From Rossellomorea aquimaris (GTDB lineage Bacteria > Bacillota > Bacilli > Bacillales > Bacillaceae_B): a DNA stretch of 64,000 nt. The stretch covers positions 111,532-175,531 of the forward strand of contig NZ_MINN01000139.1 in the NCBI RefSeq assembly GCF_001877785.1. The letters are read 5' to 3'. Below are positions 23,817 through 33,091 of the stretch, one piece after another. The notes below the pieces were generated by a model, which did not search any database, was not told where the DNA came from, and saw only the letters and a list, made by a program, of their open reading frames with translations. A program made the position numbers and the translations under genes. How positions within the stretch are numbered: position 1 is the first letter of the stretch; each line of letters opens with the position of its first letter.

Positions 23817-25106
23817 TTATAAATGAAAACGAGTGATCGTTCCCTTCAACGATTCCGCCTGCTTCTTCAGATTCAGCGCCAGTTCCTCGACATTCTCCAT
23901 GACCGACGCCTGTTCGCGGGTCGCTTCCGACACTTCTTCCGCTCCTGCGGACGTTTCCTCTGCAATCGCCGCAACTTCCTGAGACTGCTGGGACGTTTCC
24001 CTGATGCTTTCCATCTGCCTGTCGACGAGTCCCGAGATTTTTTGTACAGAGTCCGCCACTTCATGGATCGTGTTCGTCATCGTTTCGAAGACTTCGTTCG
24101 TTTTCGACCCTTTTTCCGCTTCTTTATTGGCAGTCGTCACCTGGTTTGATATTTGTCCGACCACATTTCCGACTTCATTCTGAATGTTTTTGATCAGCTC
24201 GGAAATTCCCTGGACCGCTTTCCCGCTCTCATCTGCGAGCTTGCGGACTTCCTCTGCGACGACAGCGAAGCCTTTTCCGTGTTCACCGGCACGCGCTGCT
24301 TCGATGGAAGCATTCAGTGCGAGAAGATTCGTCTGTTTCGCGATATCGCCGACAAGCTGGATGATCTGCTCCACTTTTTTCGCGTTATCTTCAAGACGGC
24401 GTACGACCGTCAGTGACTCTTCATTTCCTTTCGCAAGCGTCGTGATCCCTTCCACGAGCGAATGGATGACCTCCATGCTGCCTTGCAGCTCGGTGACCAT
24501 ATTTTTAGAAAGCTGCTCGGAAGACTTGGAATGATTCTGAACTTCCTGGGCGATCGCGATGACATCCTCCACCGATTCGGCAGTTGTCTGGATCGACATC
24601 GCCGAGCTTTCTGCGCCCGCTGATATTTCACTGATCGTGCGTGAAATGGATTCCGCCTGATGCGATGCCACTTCTGATGCCTTCGACAGATCCACGACGT
24701 GTGCATTTGTTTTTGTGAAATTCTCATCGATGCTCGACACCATATCACGGAGGTTGTGGAGCATGCGGTTGAACGCAAGTCCGAGCGAACGGATTTCATC
24801 ATCCGACCTTGGCACGTCCACTTCCACTGCGATGTCACCTTCAGCCGCTTTAAGAGCTGCCTGCTCCAGGCGCTGCAACGGTTTGACGATAATCCGTGCC
24901 GCGAAGAACGCTAGCAGCCCGGACCAGAACACACCCATCCCGAGCGTCAGGCTTGTAAACAGGAATTCATTCATGTCCGGCGCAAATGCCGGTTTGATAA
25001 AATAAATGAAAAATGCCGATGTCGAATACGTCACCAGTGCCAGGATCGTCGTGAAGAAAACCAGTTTCTTTCTCAGACCCGTCTTATACCTTCTCTCTGT
25101 CCCCAT
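23817..25106 (-). CDS. Methyl-accepting chemotaxis-type protein without an ectodomain
   Basis: 429 residues. Two membrane segments at about 16-34 and 44-68 are joined by only about ten residues, so there is no external ligand domain. A HAMP domain follows (about 69-125, [17 protein letters not shown]), then a coiled-coil methyl-accepting region with the conserved hairpin tip [20 protein letters not shown]. The C-terminal receptor-tethering pentapeptide is absent. It could sense a membrane state or act on a partner protein. Start 25106 has GAGGAG eight bases upstream; the alternative ATG at 25130 overlaps the ywlE stop. Not in this position in B. subtilis. Confidence 0.9.
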   Translation of the reverse strand: MGTERRYKTGLRKKLVFFTTILALVTYSTSAFFIYFIKPAFAPDMNEFLFTSLTLGMGVFWSGLLAFFAARIIVKPLQRLEQAALKAAEGDIAVEVDVPRSDDEIRSLGLAFNRMLHNLRDMVSSIDENFTKTNAHVVDLSKASEVASHQAESISRTISEISAGAESSAMSIQTTAESVEDVIAIAQEVQNHSKSSEQLSKNMVTELQGSMEVIHSLVEGITTLAKGNEESLTVVRRLEDNAKKVEQIIQLVGDIAKQTNLLALNASIEAARAGEHGKGFAVVAEEVRKLADESGKAVQGISELIKNIQNEVGNVVGQISNQVTTANKEAEKGSKTNEVFETMTNTIHEVADSVQKISGLVDRQMESIRETSQQSQEVAAIAEETSAGAEEVSEATREQASVMENVEELALNLKKQAESLKGTITRFHL

Positions 25107-25126
25107 CCCTTTTCTCTCCTCAAAAA

Positions 25127-25570
25127 TCACTCTTTACTAAGCTTGCCGATCAATTGCCCGATCAGCGACTCCAGCTCCCTGTATGTATGTCTGTAAATAT
25201 CGATGCTTCCCCCGAACGGATCGGATACATCCATGTCTTCAGGATCCTCGAGCACATATTCCTTCAGGGTGAATACTTTATCCGAAGCTTCCGGATACTG
25301 GTCCATGATCGCCCATTTATGGTGCGCGGTCATCGTGAACACATAATCCGCCCAGTCGATATCTTTTTTCCTCAGTGTGCTGGATGCATGCTCATGTTTT
25401 ATATCGTTCTCTTTCAACACTTCTTTAGCCTGAAATGACGCATCGCTGCCGTCCATCGCAAACACACCGGACGATTTCACCTCAAAACTTTCTTTCCCTC
25501 TATGCCTCAATACCGCTTCCGCCATCGGACTGCGGCATGTATTACCCGTACAAATAAACAAGATTTTCAT
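25127..25570 (-). CDS. ywlE: Protein-arginine phosphatase YwlE
   Basis: 147-residue low-molecular-weight phosphatase fold. The loop CTGNTCRS with Cys7, Thr11 and Arg13 is the YwlE form: Thr11 is what favours phospho-arginine over phospho-tyrosine in the family. The general acid is the Asp in the DPFGGS motif near residue 118. It removes arginine phosphorylation made by McsB and so counters protein marking for ClpCP. AAGGAGG precedes two adjacent ATGs; 25570 gives the best spacing. Confidence 0.93.
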   Translation of the reverse strand: MKILFICTGNTCRSPMAEAVLRHRGKESFEVKSSGVFAMDGSDASFQAKEVLKENDIKHEHASSTLRKKDIDWADYVFTMTAHHKWAIMDQYPEASDKVFTLKEYVLEDPEDMDVSDPFGGSIDIYRHTYRELESLIGQLIGKLSKE

Positions 25571-25644
25571 CATCTCATCCTCCTTACGCCTATTATAAAA
25601 TATTTTCCAATTAGCATATAGGACATTCACAAAGAATACAAAAA

Positions 25645-26257
25645 GAAAAGCGGAAGGGGGCGTTTTGCTCCCTTTGAAAAATGTTCTTTGGCTTTAGAGG
25701 CGTTTTTTGCCTCAAAAGCCGAAGGTTAATTTTCAAACGGGAGCAGACCACTGGAGCTGGACAAAAAGAAAAGCGGAAGGGCTTCGTTCAGAGGCGGGTG
25801 GCGTAAGGCGAACCGGACGGGAAGGCGTTCTTTGCCTTCTTGGCCGGTTTGACTTATGACATGTGCCTCTAAGCCCTGGAGCTGGACAAGAAAAGCGGAG
25901 GCGGCTTGTTCAGAGACGACAAGCATAAGACGAGCTTGCACGAAAGGCGCTTTTTGCCTTTTGAGCAAGCTTGGCTTATGTCTCGAGTCTCTAGCCGCCG
26001 GAGCTGGACAAAAAGAAAAGCGGAAGGGCTTCGTTCAGAGGCGGGTGGCGTAAGGCGAACCGGACGGGAAGGCGTTCTTTGCCTTCTTGGCCGGTTTGAC
26101 TTATGACATGTGCCTCTAAGCCCTGGAGCTGGACAAGAAAAGCGGAGGCGGCTTGTTCAGAGACGACAAGCATAAGACGAGCTTGCACGAAAGGCGCTTT
26201 TTGCCTTTTGAGCAAGCTTGGCTTATGTCTCGAGTCTCTAGCCGCCGGAGCTGGACA
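25645..26257 (+). repeat. Element B cluster, five copies, with an exact 247-bp duplication
   Basis: Copies at 25645-25763, 25768-25888, 25890-26010, 26015-26135 and 26137-26257. The last four are two identical 247-bp blocks (25764-26010 and 26011-26257). In each block an AGGGCTT/AAGCCCT unit is followed by a GGCGGCT/AGCCGCC unit. The first copy keeps only the family ends; its interior is a different long hairpin (TTGCTCCC/GGGAGCA, TGAAAA/TTTTCA, CTTTGGCTTT/AAAAGCCGAAG). Confidence 0.95.
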
Positions 26258-26276
26258 AAAGAATCACCCTTCAATA

Positions 26277-26413
26277 CCGCTCTTGGTTTCCGTGCAAGAC
26301 TTCGCTTTCCGCGGGCAGTTGGTGAGCCTCTTAGTCGCATGCGCTCCTGCGGGGTCTCACCTAACTCGCTTTTCCCGCAGGAGTCTTCGTCTTGCACTCC
26401 AACCAATAGCTGG
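26277..26413. repeat. Element A copy
   Basis: Intact copy immediately after the B cluster. Outer arms GCTCTTGGTT and AACCAATAGC differ from the usual TTGATT/AATCAA but still pair. GTGCAAGAC/GTCTTGCAC is perfect. Confidence 0.92.
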
Positions 26414-26475
26414 AGTTATTTTTATCAATGTCAAATATCTGATTAACAAGAAACATGCGGCAATCTTTTATTCAT

Positions 26476-26510
26476 GAAAAATCCCCCACTACACAAAGCA
26501 GTGAGGGATC
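26476..26510 (-). terminator. Terminator of mntP
   Basis: ATCCCTCACT pairs with AGTGGGGGAT across a 9-base loop, then TTTT on the minus strand, just after the mntP stop. Confidence 0.87.
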
Positions 26511-26521
26511 GATTTCGATTA

Positions 26522-27076
26522 TTATATCGGCAGCAGAAGCTTGATCCCGAAGGCGAAAAGGATGCTGCCCCCGAGGGCCTCGCTGTAGGTGCCGAGTACG
26601 CCTTGAAATTTCCTTCCGAGCAGGAGGCCGACCCAGGTCAGCAGGGTGGCGGCAATTCCGAAACAAGCGAGCGCAACAGCCGTCCTCGCCCCGAAGATCC
26701 CGAGAGTCAGGCCGACTGAGAAGCTGTCCAGGCTTACGCTAAGCGCAAACAGCAAAAGACCGAATCCAACCGGGGAAATCAGCGTGGTTTCCTCCTCTTT
26801 GAAGCTGGCCATGAACATCTGAATTCCGAGAACAATCAGGAGGATTCCCCCTGCGTACGTGGCAAATGACCCGAATGTATCCGAGAGGAATTTTCCGGTC
26901 AAAATGCCGAAGAGCGGCATCACGACGTGAAATAACCCCACCGTCAATCCTATGTAAAAAATCTGCCTCAGCCGAAGCTGCAGCATTCCCATTCCAATTC
27001 CAATCGAAAAGGCATCCATCCCAAGAGCAAATGCCATCAACATCAAGGTTATCAGTTCTCCGATAAGTGTCGTCAT
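26522..27076 (-). CDS. mntP: Manganese efflux pump MntP
   Basis: 184-residue membrane protein with six hydrophobic segments in two repeated halves, each carrying the family signature with an intramembrane Asp: [10 protein letters not shown] (about 17-26) and [11 protein letters not shown] (about 111-121). Exports Mn2+. Equivalent of ywlD by position. Start 27076 has GAGGAGG upstream; the longer frame to 27181 is rejected. A 9-bp hairpin lies directly ahead of the ribosome binding site. Confidence 0.93.
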   Translation of the reverse strand: MTTLIGELITLMLMAFALGMDAFSIGIGMGMLQLRLRQIFYIGLTVGLFHVVMPLFGILTGKFLSDTFGSFATYAGGILLIVLGIQMFMASFKEEETTLISPVGFGLLLFALSVSLDSFSVGLTLGIFGARTAVALACFGIAATLLTWVGLLLGRKFQGVLGTYSEALGGSILFAFGIKLLLPI

Positions 27077-27091
27077 TCCATTTTCCTCCTC

Positions 27092-27126
27092 TGGACGTGC
27101 CTTCAAGAAAAATGTATGCACGTCCA
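27092..27126 (-). promoter_or_regulatory. Hairpin abutting the mntP ribosome binding site
   Basis: TGGACGTGC and GCACGTCCA form a perfect 9-bp inverted repeat with a 17-base loop, ending just before GAGGAGG. It does not match the known Mn2+ (yybP-ykoY) riboswitch. It could be an operator or an RNA element. Confidence 0.45.
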
Positions 27127-27155
27127 AAGTGAAATAGAATGAAAATGTTTCATAT

Positions 27156-27199
27156 AAAAACCCCTGACGGCCGCCATCCATGCGACCATACAGGGGTTT
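27156..27199 (-). terminator. Terminator of ywlC
   Basis: AAACCCCTG pairs with CAGGGGTTT, then a T run on the minus strand; 17 bases after the ywlC stop. Confidence 0.85.
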
Positions 27200-27215
27200 G
27201 CTGATTCTTAATTAG

Positions 27216-28256
27216 TCAGGGCTTAATCACCCGGTATCCGGCGGCTTTCTGAAGCCGGTTCATGATTGCAAGGCCGACCCCTTCTTCAGGGAACATTTCG
27301 GCGAAAATAATATCCACATCACTGTTATTAAAGGCGCGCAACTTATCGTAGAGTCCGTGGGCGACCGTATTCAAATCGTCTCTCCGGCCGACTGAAAACA
27401 CAACATCGGCACGGTAATCACCCGCAAATTCATCCGTAGTAAGCACTCCGGCCTTCAATCCTTCGCTTCTTTTTTCATCCACAAGCTTCTGCACATCTTC
27501 CCGTGTCCCATCGACGAGCCAGACAGGGGCGTCCGGCGCATAGTGCGTGTATTTCATCCCCGGTGATTTTGGTGCACCCTTCCCTTCTTTCAAGGAAGGA
27601 TCAACACTCACTTCCCCTACGACTTCCTCAAGCTGCTCCTTCGTCACGCCGCCCGGGCGGAGGATAACTGGAATTGATCCCGCGCAGTCGACGACCGTCG
27701 ATTCCACACCGACGCCCGTCTCACCGCCGTCCACAACACCGATGATCCGGCCCTCGAGATCCTCAATCACGTGCTGAGCCGTAGTAGGGCTCGGTTTTCC
27801 TGACCGGTTCGCACTCGGTGCCGCAATCGGCAGGCCGGATTCCTCAATGATGGCAAGCGCCACGGGATGGTCCGGCATCCGGATCCCGACAGTATCCAGA
27901 CCTGCCGTAACCTTCTCTGAAAGTACGCCTTCTTTTTTTTGAAAAATCAGCGTCAACGGCCCTGGCCAGTAGGCAGTCATTAACTTCTGTGCCGCTTCCG
28001 GGATCTCTTCTACCAGCTCTTTTAATTGTTTTTTATTTGAAATGTGGACAATCAGTGGATTATCGGACGGCCTTCCTTTTGCCTTGAAAATTTTATCCAC
28101 GGCTTCATCACTTTTTGCATTTGCTCCAAGTCCATAAACCGTCTCAGTAGGAAAAGCCACAACCTCATTTTGCTGCAAAATCCGGGCTGCATCCACAATT
28201 TGTGGATAACTTTCTTTGTTATCCACATCATTTTCCACAATCCAGCGTTTTATCAT
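27216..28256 (-). CDS. ywlC: L-threonylcarbamoyladenylate synthase (Sua5/YwlC)
   Basis: 346 residues, the exact length of B. subtilis YwlC. Makes threonylcarbamoyl-AMP for the t6A37 modification of ANN-decoding tRNAs. The YrdC/Sua5 core occupies about 1-210 (AFPTETVYGLGANA, KGRPSDNPLIVHI, GPLTLIF, APSANRSGKPSPT), followed by the C-terminal Sua5 domain with the linker PKSPGMKYTHYAP. Start 28256 follows AAGGTGG by nine bases; the frame continues upstream to 28529 but through a DnaA-box cluster, so that extension is rejected. Confidence 0.95.
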   Translation of the reverse strand: MIKRWIVENDVDNKESYPQIVDAARILQQNEVVAFPTETVYGLGANAKSDEAVDKIFKAKGRPSDNPLIVHISNKKQLKELVEEIPEAAQKLMTAYWPGPLTLIFQKKEGVLSEKVTAGLDTVGIRMPDHPVALAIIEESGLPIAAPSANRSGKPSPTTAQHVIEDLEGRIIGVVDGGETGVGVESTVVDCAGSIPVILRPGGVTKEQLEEVVGEVSVDPSLKEGKGAPKSPGMKYTHYAPDAPVWLVDGTREDVQKLVDEKRSEGLKAGVLTTDEFAGDYRADVVFSVGRRDDLNTVAHGLYDKLRAFNNSDVDIIFAEMFPEEGVGLAIMNRLQKAAGYRVIKP

Positions 28257-28656
28257 ATCATTCGTCCACCTTTTTATTTCAAACATACATCTATTCACAT
28301 ATATGTGGATAAACACAGAATTAACAAGTGTTCCACAATCATACCCATTTGAAAGTATAAAAGAATCCTGATATTTTCTCAAGTATTGTCCACAAAACGT
28401 GTATAAATCAAACCTGACTGTGGATAACCCTGTGGACGAGTGTGAATAATTCTGAAAAAAGAGACATTTCGACATAGATACACGTCCAACAAAATTTTTG
28501 TCGAATGCGAATATGAAAAAGAGGACCATTTTATAGAAAATGATCCTTCTCGCGGAATAAACCTATTTTGTTTTATCATACAAGCATTTTGTCGAAACTT
28601 AGGGATTAAGACTGCAAATGCAGGCTCATGGTCAGCAGGTTATCCACTGTGGATAA
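28201..28656. promoter_or_regulatory. DnaA-box cluster upstream of ywlC
   Basis: Six perfect TTATNCACA boxes: 28219-28227 on plus, and 28201-28209, 28304-28312, 28419-28427, 28441-28449 and 28648-28656 on minus. Further one-mismatch boxes include 28231-28239, 28291-28299, 28386-28394, 28398-28406 and 28640-28648. B. subtilis has a DnaA-box cluster at ywlC that helps limit replication initiation, so this looks like a conserved site. The first two boxes lie within the ywlC 5' end and the last within the acetyltransferase 3' end. Confidence 0.9.
28468..28596. promoter_or_regulatory. Three Spo0A-box-like heptamers
   Basis: TGTCGAA occurs at 28468-28474 (minus), 28499-28505 (plus) and 28590-28596 (plus), interleaved with the DnaA-box region. 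TGTCGAA is the Spo0A recognition core. Whether Spo0A binds here is untested. Confidence 0.5.
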
Positions 28657-29052
28657 CTGTTTGGCATGGACAAAATCCTTCAGCTCATCCACAAGCCCCT
28701 GTGCTTCCTGTTGAAAACCAAGCATTTCAAAGAAGTTCAAGGAAGCCCGCCGATTCGTGATCAAGTAGAGTCTGGATAAGTCCTTTTCCTTTGCCAGTTT
28801 AAAAATCTCCTGAAAGAGGGTGAAGATTTCTTCACTGTCAAATGCAGGCGTGACAACCAGCGACCGGAGCAGTCCCGTCCCGTCCCTCATCTCGATTCCC
28901 AGCGTCCCGATCAGATTCCCTTCTGTGTCCTCGACAAGCAGGAAGCAGTCTATTGTATTCTTGACCCCTTCTGTGCTCAATCCCGCTTTTACGAGAAAAC
29001 CGATTACTTTATAGATATCTTCGTGAGTGGCCTGCCTGATTGTTTTCGTCAT
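28606..29052 (-). CDS. GNAT-family N-acetyltransferase
   Basis: 148 residues with the N-acetyltransferase fold: IRQATHEDIYKVIGFL at the start, the beta4 strand LLRSLVVTPAF and the acetyl-CoA region leading to ASLNFFEMLGFQ. By position it corresponds to ywlB of B. subtilis. Substrate unknown. GGGAGG precedes the ATG. Confidence 0.85.
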   Translation of the reverse strand: MTKTIRQATHEDIYKVIGFLVKAGLSTEGVKNTIDCFLLVEDTEGNLIGTLGIEMRDGTGLLRSLVVTPAFDSEEIFTLFQEIFKLAKEKDLSRLYLITNRRASLNFFEMLGFQQEAQGLVDELKDFVHAKQLSTVDNLLTMSLHLQS

Positions 29053-29186
29053 CTTTTCTTCCTCCCTTTTCTAGTATCTTTACTTTAACTTTATGAGAGG
29101 GAGGGAAGATTAGAACTGTTTTTTGATAGAATTGGTTGTTTAGTAGAAAATATCATTGTAGTAATTTTGTGAAGAGGTTTTAATTA

Positions 29187-29574
29187 CCGCTAATGATTTC
29201 CGTGCAGGACTTCGCTTTCCGCGGGCGGTTGGTGAGCCTCCTCGTCGCTGCGCTTCTGCGGGAAGAAAAGCGTATGGGCTTTGAAGAGAGGCGGGTGGCA
29301 TAAGGCGGATCGGCCACGAAGGCGTTCTTTGCCTTCTTCTTGGACGATTTGACTTATGACATGTGCCTCTAAGCCCTGAAGCTGGACAAATAGAAACGCG
29401 GAGGCGGCTTGCTCAGAGGCGACATGCATAAGGCGAGCAAGCCTGAAAGGCGCTCTTTGCCTTTTTGGCTTGCTTGACTTATGAACTCGAGCCTCTAGCC
29501 GCCGGAGCTGGCCAAGTCTCACATTGGCCACTTCTCTCGCAGGAGTCTTCATCTCCCACTTCAATTAACCGCTG
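29187..29574. repeat. Element A copy split by two element B copies
   Basis: Element A left half 29187-29262, then B copies at 29265-29388 and 29393-29514, then A right half from GTCTCACATTGG to AATTAACCGC. The first B is an AGGGCTT-type relative, the second GGCGGCT type. The junction is at the A loop sequence CTGCGGG / GTCTCAC. Confidence 0.93.
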
Positions 29575-29643
29575 GATCAGCTTATACAATGAAAAAATTC
29601 CACATAATAAAGAAAGCTCCGTCATATCGACAGAGCCATGGTA

Positions 29644-30507
29644 CTAGTTAAACAATCCTTTTACGAGGTCTACTACGAAGAATCTTACTTCTACTTCTTC
29701 TTGGTCGCCTTCTTCTACGAATACCTTTTCACTAGCCGTTTGTTCTTGTTGAGGCGTTTCTTGTGTGTTGAAATCGTTGATTAGTTTGGTTTCTTTGACG
29801 ATTGAGGCTTGGGACTTTGCTTCTTCCACTGATTCCTCAACTACTTCTTTAGCTGCCGGTGTTTCTTCAACCTGCTCGACGTTCTCTTCCACAACCGCCG
29901 TTTCTTCCGCCGGTTGCTCTGCTGCCAGTTCATCTTCCAAATCTACTTCTGTGACCACTTCACCGCTTGCTTCTACAGTGGTTTCAAATCCAGGGCTTCT
30001 GACTGCATTGCCTGTTGAGAAGTCCAGGAAGCATAGCGGCGGATAAAGGACGCACCACCAGTTGGCTCCTTCGCCTTCTCCGAGTGTGATCAGGACCGCT
30101 TCGTATTCTCCTGCCGGATAAAGATATTCTCCGTAAAGTTTAGTCGGGAACTGCACTTTGCCGAAATCAATTTTTACTTCTTGATCAAGACCTTCTGCCG
30201 CCACCACGTTTTCTGCGATTGTTTGAAGCTCTGGAAGACCCGTTTTGATGATTTTCTTCGCTTCTTCCTGAGATGTCAGATTGCCGACCCATTTTGTGAT
30301 TTCTTTGTTTACTTCGTCCCGCACCAGACGTTTTACGTTCTGGTCTTTTTCCAGGTCACTGTTTGCCAGGATGCGAAGCCGGATCGCTTCCTGGGGAATG
30401 ACCATCGGCTCCTGGGCCGTGATTTCCTGTTTCGGAATATATAAACTTACGATTGTCCCTAAAGTAAGAATCAGAATATAAGATAATACCGCGTGTTTTG
30501 TTTTCAT
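29644..30507 (-). CDS. spoIIR: Stage II sporulation protein R with an acidic insertion
   Basis: Forespore-made secreted signal that triggers SpoIIGA to process pro-sigma-E in the mother cell. 287 residues against about 224 in B. subtilis. An N-terminal membrane/signal segment (about 5-22) precedes the conserved SpoIIR domain (RLRILANSDLEKDQNVKR, NWWCVLYPPLCFLD). A Glu/Val/Ala-rich low-complexity stretch of about 95 residues separates that from a short conserved C-terminus (EVEVRFFVVDLVKGLF). Start 30507 is preferred over GTG at 30519 from the position of GGTGGAG. Confidence 0.92.
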   Translation of the reverse strand: MKTKHAVLSYILILTLGTIVSLYIPKQEITAQEPMVIPQEAIRLRILANSDLEKDQNVKRLVRDEVNKEITKWVGNLTSQEEAKKIIKTGLPELQTIAENVVAAEGLDQEVKIDFGKVQFPTKLYGEYLYPAGEYEAVLITLGEGEGANWWCVLYPPLCFLDFSTGNAVRSPGFETTVEASGEVVTEVDLEDELAAEQPAEETAVVEENVEQVEETPAAKEVVEESVEEAKSQASIVKETKLINDFNTQETPQQEQTASEKVFVEEGDQEEVEVRFFVVDLVKGLFN

Positions 30508-30630
30508 TTTTCTCTCCACCTTCCCCTCAGTAACATAGTCTGGACAAGGCGGGGGAATCTTAAACTAGTAAATTGATATTTTTTCAGGAAGTTTGAATTT
30601 TTTAAGCTGAAGACACTCAAAAAGCGATTT

Positions 30631-30656
30631 GATAATATATTCTTGTTTTTGATAAT
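30631..30656 (-). repeat. Two-unit remnant of the ATTATC word array
   Basis: On the minus strand ATTATCAAA occurs twice, 20 bp apart (GATAAT at 30631 and 30651 on plus). Same word as at 2977 and 9784. It lies in the prmC-spoIIR gap, which otherwise holds only the prmC terminator. Confidence 0.7.
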
Positions 30657-30756
30657 ATAAGTTCTCGGGACCTTCGTTCACCTTCTATTATTCTATTAAA
30701 TTACGCTTCAGCATCTCATTTTTCACTAAATGAAGCTGGTTCTCAGCAGATTTCGG

Positions 30757-30796
30757 AAAAAAAAGACCCCTTTTCAATATAAAAAGGAGCCTCTTC
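30757..30796 (-). terminator. Terminator of prfA-prmC
   Basis: AGGCTCCTTTT pairs with AAAAGGGGTCT, then eight T on the minus strand. Confidence 0.85.
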
Positions 30797-30805
30797 AATC
30801 AAATT

Positions 30806-31672
30806 CTATTCTCTCCAGCAAAAAACCATCCGGTCCTTGCCGTTAATATCAAACACTACTTCAGCTTCGGCGTCAGGAAAAGCACTGTGAAGCATGTCCC
30901 GTACAGATTCACCCTGGCCGGCGCCGACTTCGAACCCGATCAGGAACGTGTCATTCATCACTAAAGGCAGCTCTTCCATAAACCGTCTGTACAGATCATA
31001 ACCGTCTTCACCGCCAAACAAAGCGAGCTGCGGTTCATGGTCGACGACCACTTCGGACATCGTTTCGCGGTCACCCAAAGGGATGTACGGCGGGTTCGAT
31101 AGCATGATATCGAGCTTCACGCCCTTATCCACCAAGGGCTTAAGGAGATCTCCCTGGTAAAAATCGACCTCGGCTCCCAACCGGCGGCTGTTGTCCTTCG
31201 CGACTTCAAGAGCTTTCTCCGAAATATCTACGGCCATCACTTCAAGCTGCCGATCCGTACATTCAAGCTTCAGCGTCACGGCAATCGCCCCGCTGCCGGT
31301 CCCGATATCCGCAGCACGCAGCTCAACGCCGCGGGGAAACAGCCGCTTCATCTTCTCCAGTCCGTAATAAATCAACTCTTCCGTCTCAGGCCTAGGAATC
31401 AACACATGCTCATTCACCTTGAACTCGCGGCCGTAAAACTCCTCAACCCCGATGATATGCTGAATCGGCACACCGGATGCATGCTGCCGGATACCTTCCT
31501 GGAACTCTTCCCATGTACCTTGAGGAACCGTCATCCGCTGTTCGGCAAACAATTGCGAACGCGATACGCCCAGCAGATGCCGCAAATAGATTTCGCCCGC
31601 GTTTTCGTCCCGTTTACGTTCTATTAAAAAAGAAGAAGCCCACTTCAGGGCTTCAAATACAGTCACGTTCAT
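30806..31672 (-). CDS. prmC: Release factor glutamine methyltransferase
   Basis: 288 residues; methylates the Gln of the GGQ motif of RF1 and RF2 using SAM. Motif I (DIGTGSGAIA) is at about 122-131 and the catalytic NPPY at 193-196. Start 31672 lies one base after the prfA stop, so the two are translationally coupled; substrate and enzyme are encoded together. The longer frame to 31696 would overlap prfA. Confidence 0.96.
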   Translation of the reverse strand: MNVTVFEALKWASSFLIERKRDENAGEIYLRHLLGVSRSQLFAEQRMTVPQGTWEEFQEGIRQHASGVPIQHIIGVEEFYGREFKVNEHVLIPRPETEELIYYGLEKMKRLFPRGVELRAADIGTGSGAIAVTLKLECTDRQLEVMAVDISEKALEVAKDNSRRLGAEVDFYQGDLLKPLVDKGVKLDIMLSNPPYIPLGDRETMSEVVVDHEPQLALFGGEDGYDLYRRFMEELPLVMNDTFLIGFEVGAGQGESVRDMLHSAFPDAEAEVVFDINGKDRMVFCWRE

Positions 31673-31673
31673 T

Positions 31674-32747
31674 TTATACTTCTTCCATTCTTTCAAGGAG
31701 CTTGGACTGGTCTTCGATGATCAGTGCATCGATGACTTCATCCATTTTCCCTTCAAGGATCTGGTCAAGCTTCTGGATCGTCAGGCCGATGCGGTGGTCG
31801 GTCACGCGGTTTTGCGGGAAGTTGTACGTACGGATACGTTCGGAACGGTCACCCGTACCGACGGCAGACTTACGGTTTGCATCGTATTCAGCCTGAACTT
31901 CACGCTGAAATTTATCGTATACGCGCGCACGCAATACCTTCATAGCTTTCTCTTTGTTTTTGATCTGTGACTTTTCATCCTGACAGGAAACTACGACACC
32001 TGTAGGCATGTGGGTCAGACGGACAGCGGACATTGTCGTATTGACAGACTGTCCTCCAGGTCCGCTTGACGCAAAGGTATCGACGCGGATATCTTTTTCA
32101 TGGATATCGACTTCGACTTCTTCCGCTTCCGGAAGGCACGCCACTGTCGCTGTGGACGTATGGATACGGCCGCCTGATTCAGTTTCAGGGACACGCTGCA
32201 CGCGGTGCGCACCGTTTTCGTATTTCATTTTTGAATATGCTCCGCTTCCTGTGATCATGAAGATGATCTCTTTATAACCGCCGACACCCGTGGATGTCGC
32301 TTCCATCACTTCGATCTTCCAGCCCTGGGACTCGGCATAGCGGCTGTACATGCGGTACAGGTCACCCGCAAATAGAGCGGCTTCGTCTCCGCCGGCTGCT
32401 CCGCGCACCTCCATGATAACATTCTTGTCGTCATTCGGGTCTTTCGGGATCAATAATATTTTCAAACGCTCTTCCAGTGCATGAATCTGCTCTTCAAGCT
32501 CGGATACTTCTTCTTTAACCATTTCACGCATGTCAGCATCCATCTTCTCATCCAGCATCGCTTTGGCGTCCTTGAACTGCTGGCTGATGTCTTTATATTC
32601 GCGGTATGCTTCAACCGTCGCCTGGATATCTGACTGCTCTTTTGAATATTCTCTTAGCTTCTTTGGGTCATTCACAATTTCCGGATCACTTAAAAGTTCA
32701 TTTAATTTATCATAGCGATCTTCCACTGCTTGTAAACGATCGTACAC
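31674..32747 (-). CDS. prfA: Peptide chain release factor 1
   Basis: 357 residues; terminates at UAA and UAG. The codon-reading tripeptide PET is at 187-189 (RVPETESGG) and the peptidyl-hydrolysis motif GGQ at 231-233 ([12 protein letters not shown]). Start is GTG at 32747 with GAGGTG seven bases upstream. Confidence 0.97.
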   Translation of the reverse strand: MYDRLQAVEDRYDKLNELLSDPEIVNDPKKLREYSKEQSDIQATVEAYREYKDISQQFKDAKAMLDEKMDADMREMVKEEVSELEEQIHALEERLKILLIPKDPNDDKNVIMEVRGAAGGDEAALFAGDLYRMYSRYAESQGWKIEVMEATSTGVGGYKEIIFMITGSGAYSKMKYENGAHRVQRVPETESGGRIHTSTATVACLPEAEEVEVDIHEKDIRVDTFASSGPGGQSVNTTMSAVRLTHMPTGVVVSCQDEKSQIKNKEKAMKVLRARVYDKFQREVQAEYDANRKSAVGTGDRSERIRTYNFPQNRVTDHRIGLTIQKLDQILEGKMDEVIDALIIEDQSKLLERMEEV

Positions 32748-32880
32748 AGCTATTCACCTCAATTTTAATCCATAACAGTCTAATTATATTATATGGGGTG
32801 GGTAAAAACAAGAAGGTTCGGGAACAGCTGCCGTTTGCTTTTATGTAAAATTATTTCCGGGAAATGTGGGACTTCTATTG

Positions 32881-33016
32881 CCGCATTTGATTTCCGTGGA
32901 AGACTTCGCTTTCCGCGGGTAGCCCGTGAGCCTCCTCGGTCGTACCTCCCTGCGGGGTCTCACATTAGCTACTCTTCCCGCAGGAGTCTTCGTCTTCCAC
33001 TCCAATCAAATGCTGG
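32881..33016. repeat. Element A copy
   Basis: Intact copy. Outer arms GCATTTGATT and AATCAAATGC pair perfectly; GTGGAAGAC/GTCTTCCAC and the inner GTAGC..GTGAG / CTCAC..GCTAC also pair. Confidence 0.93.
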
Positions 33017-33091
33017 ATTCAAACTTTAATTGAGCATGCATTCTGCTGCTGGTTTTACATTAAAAATCAGAAGGTGAGTCTAACCCTCCAA

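Noticed and set aside
25726..26477. Several overlapping frames on both strands near ywlE
   Set aside because: All are within the B cluster and element A; identical peptides recur because the DNA is duplicated.
27077..27160. yybP-ykoY manganese riboswitch ahead of mntP
   Set aside because: The conserved L1/L3 sequences are absent; only a simple hairpin is present.
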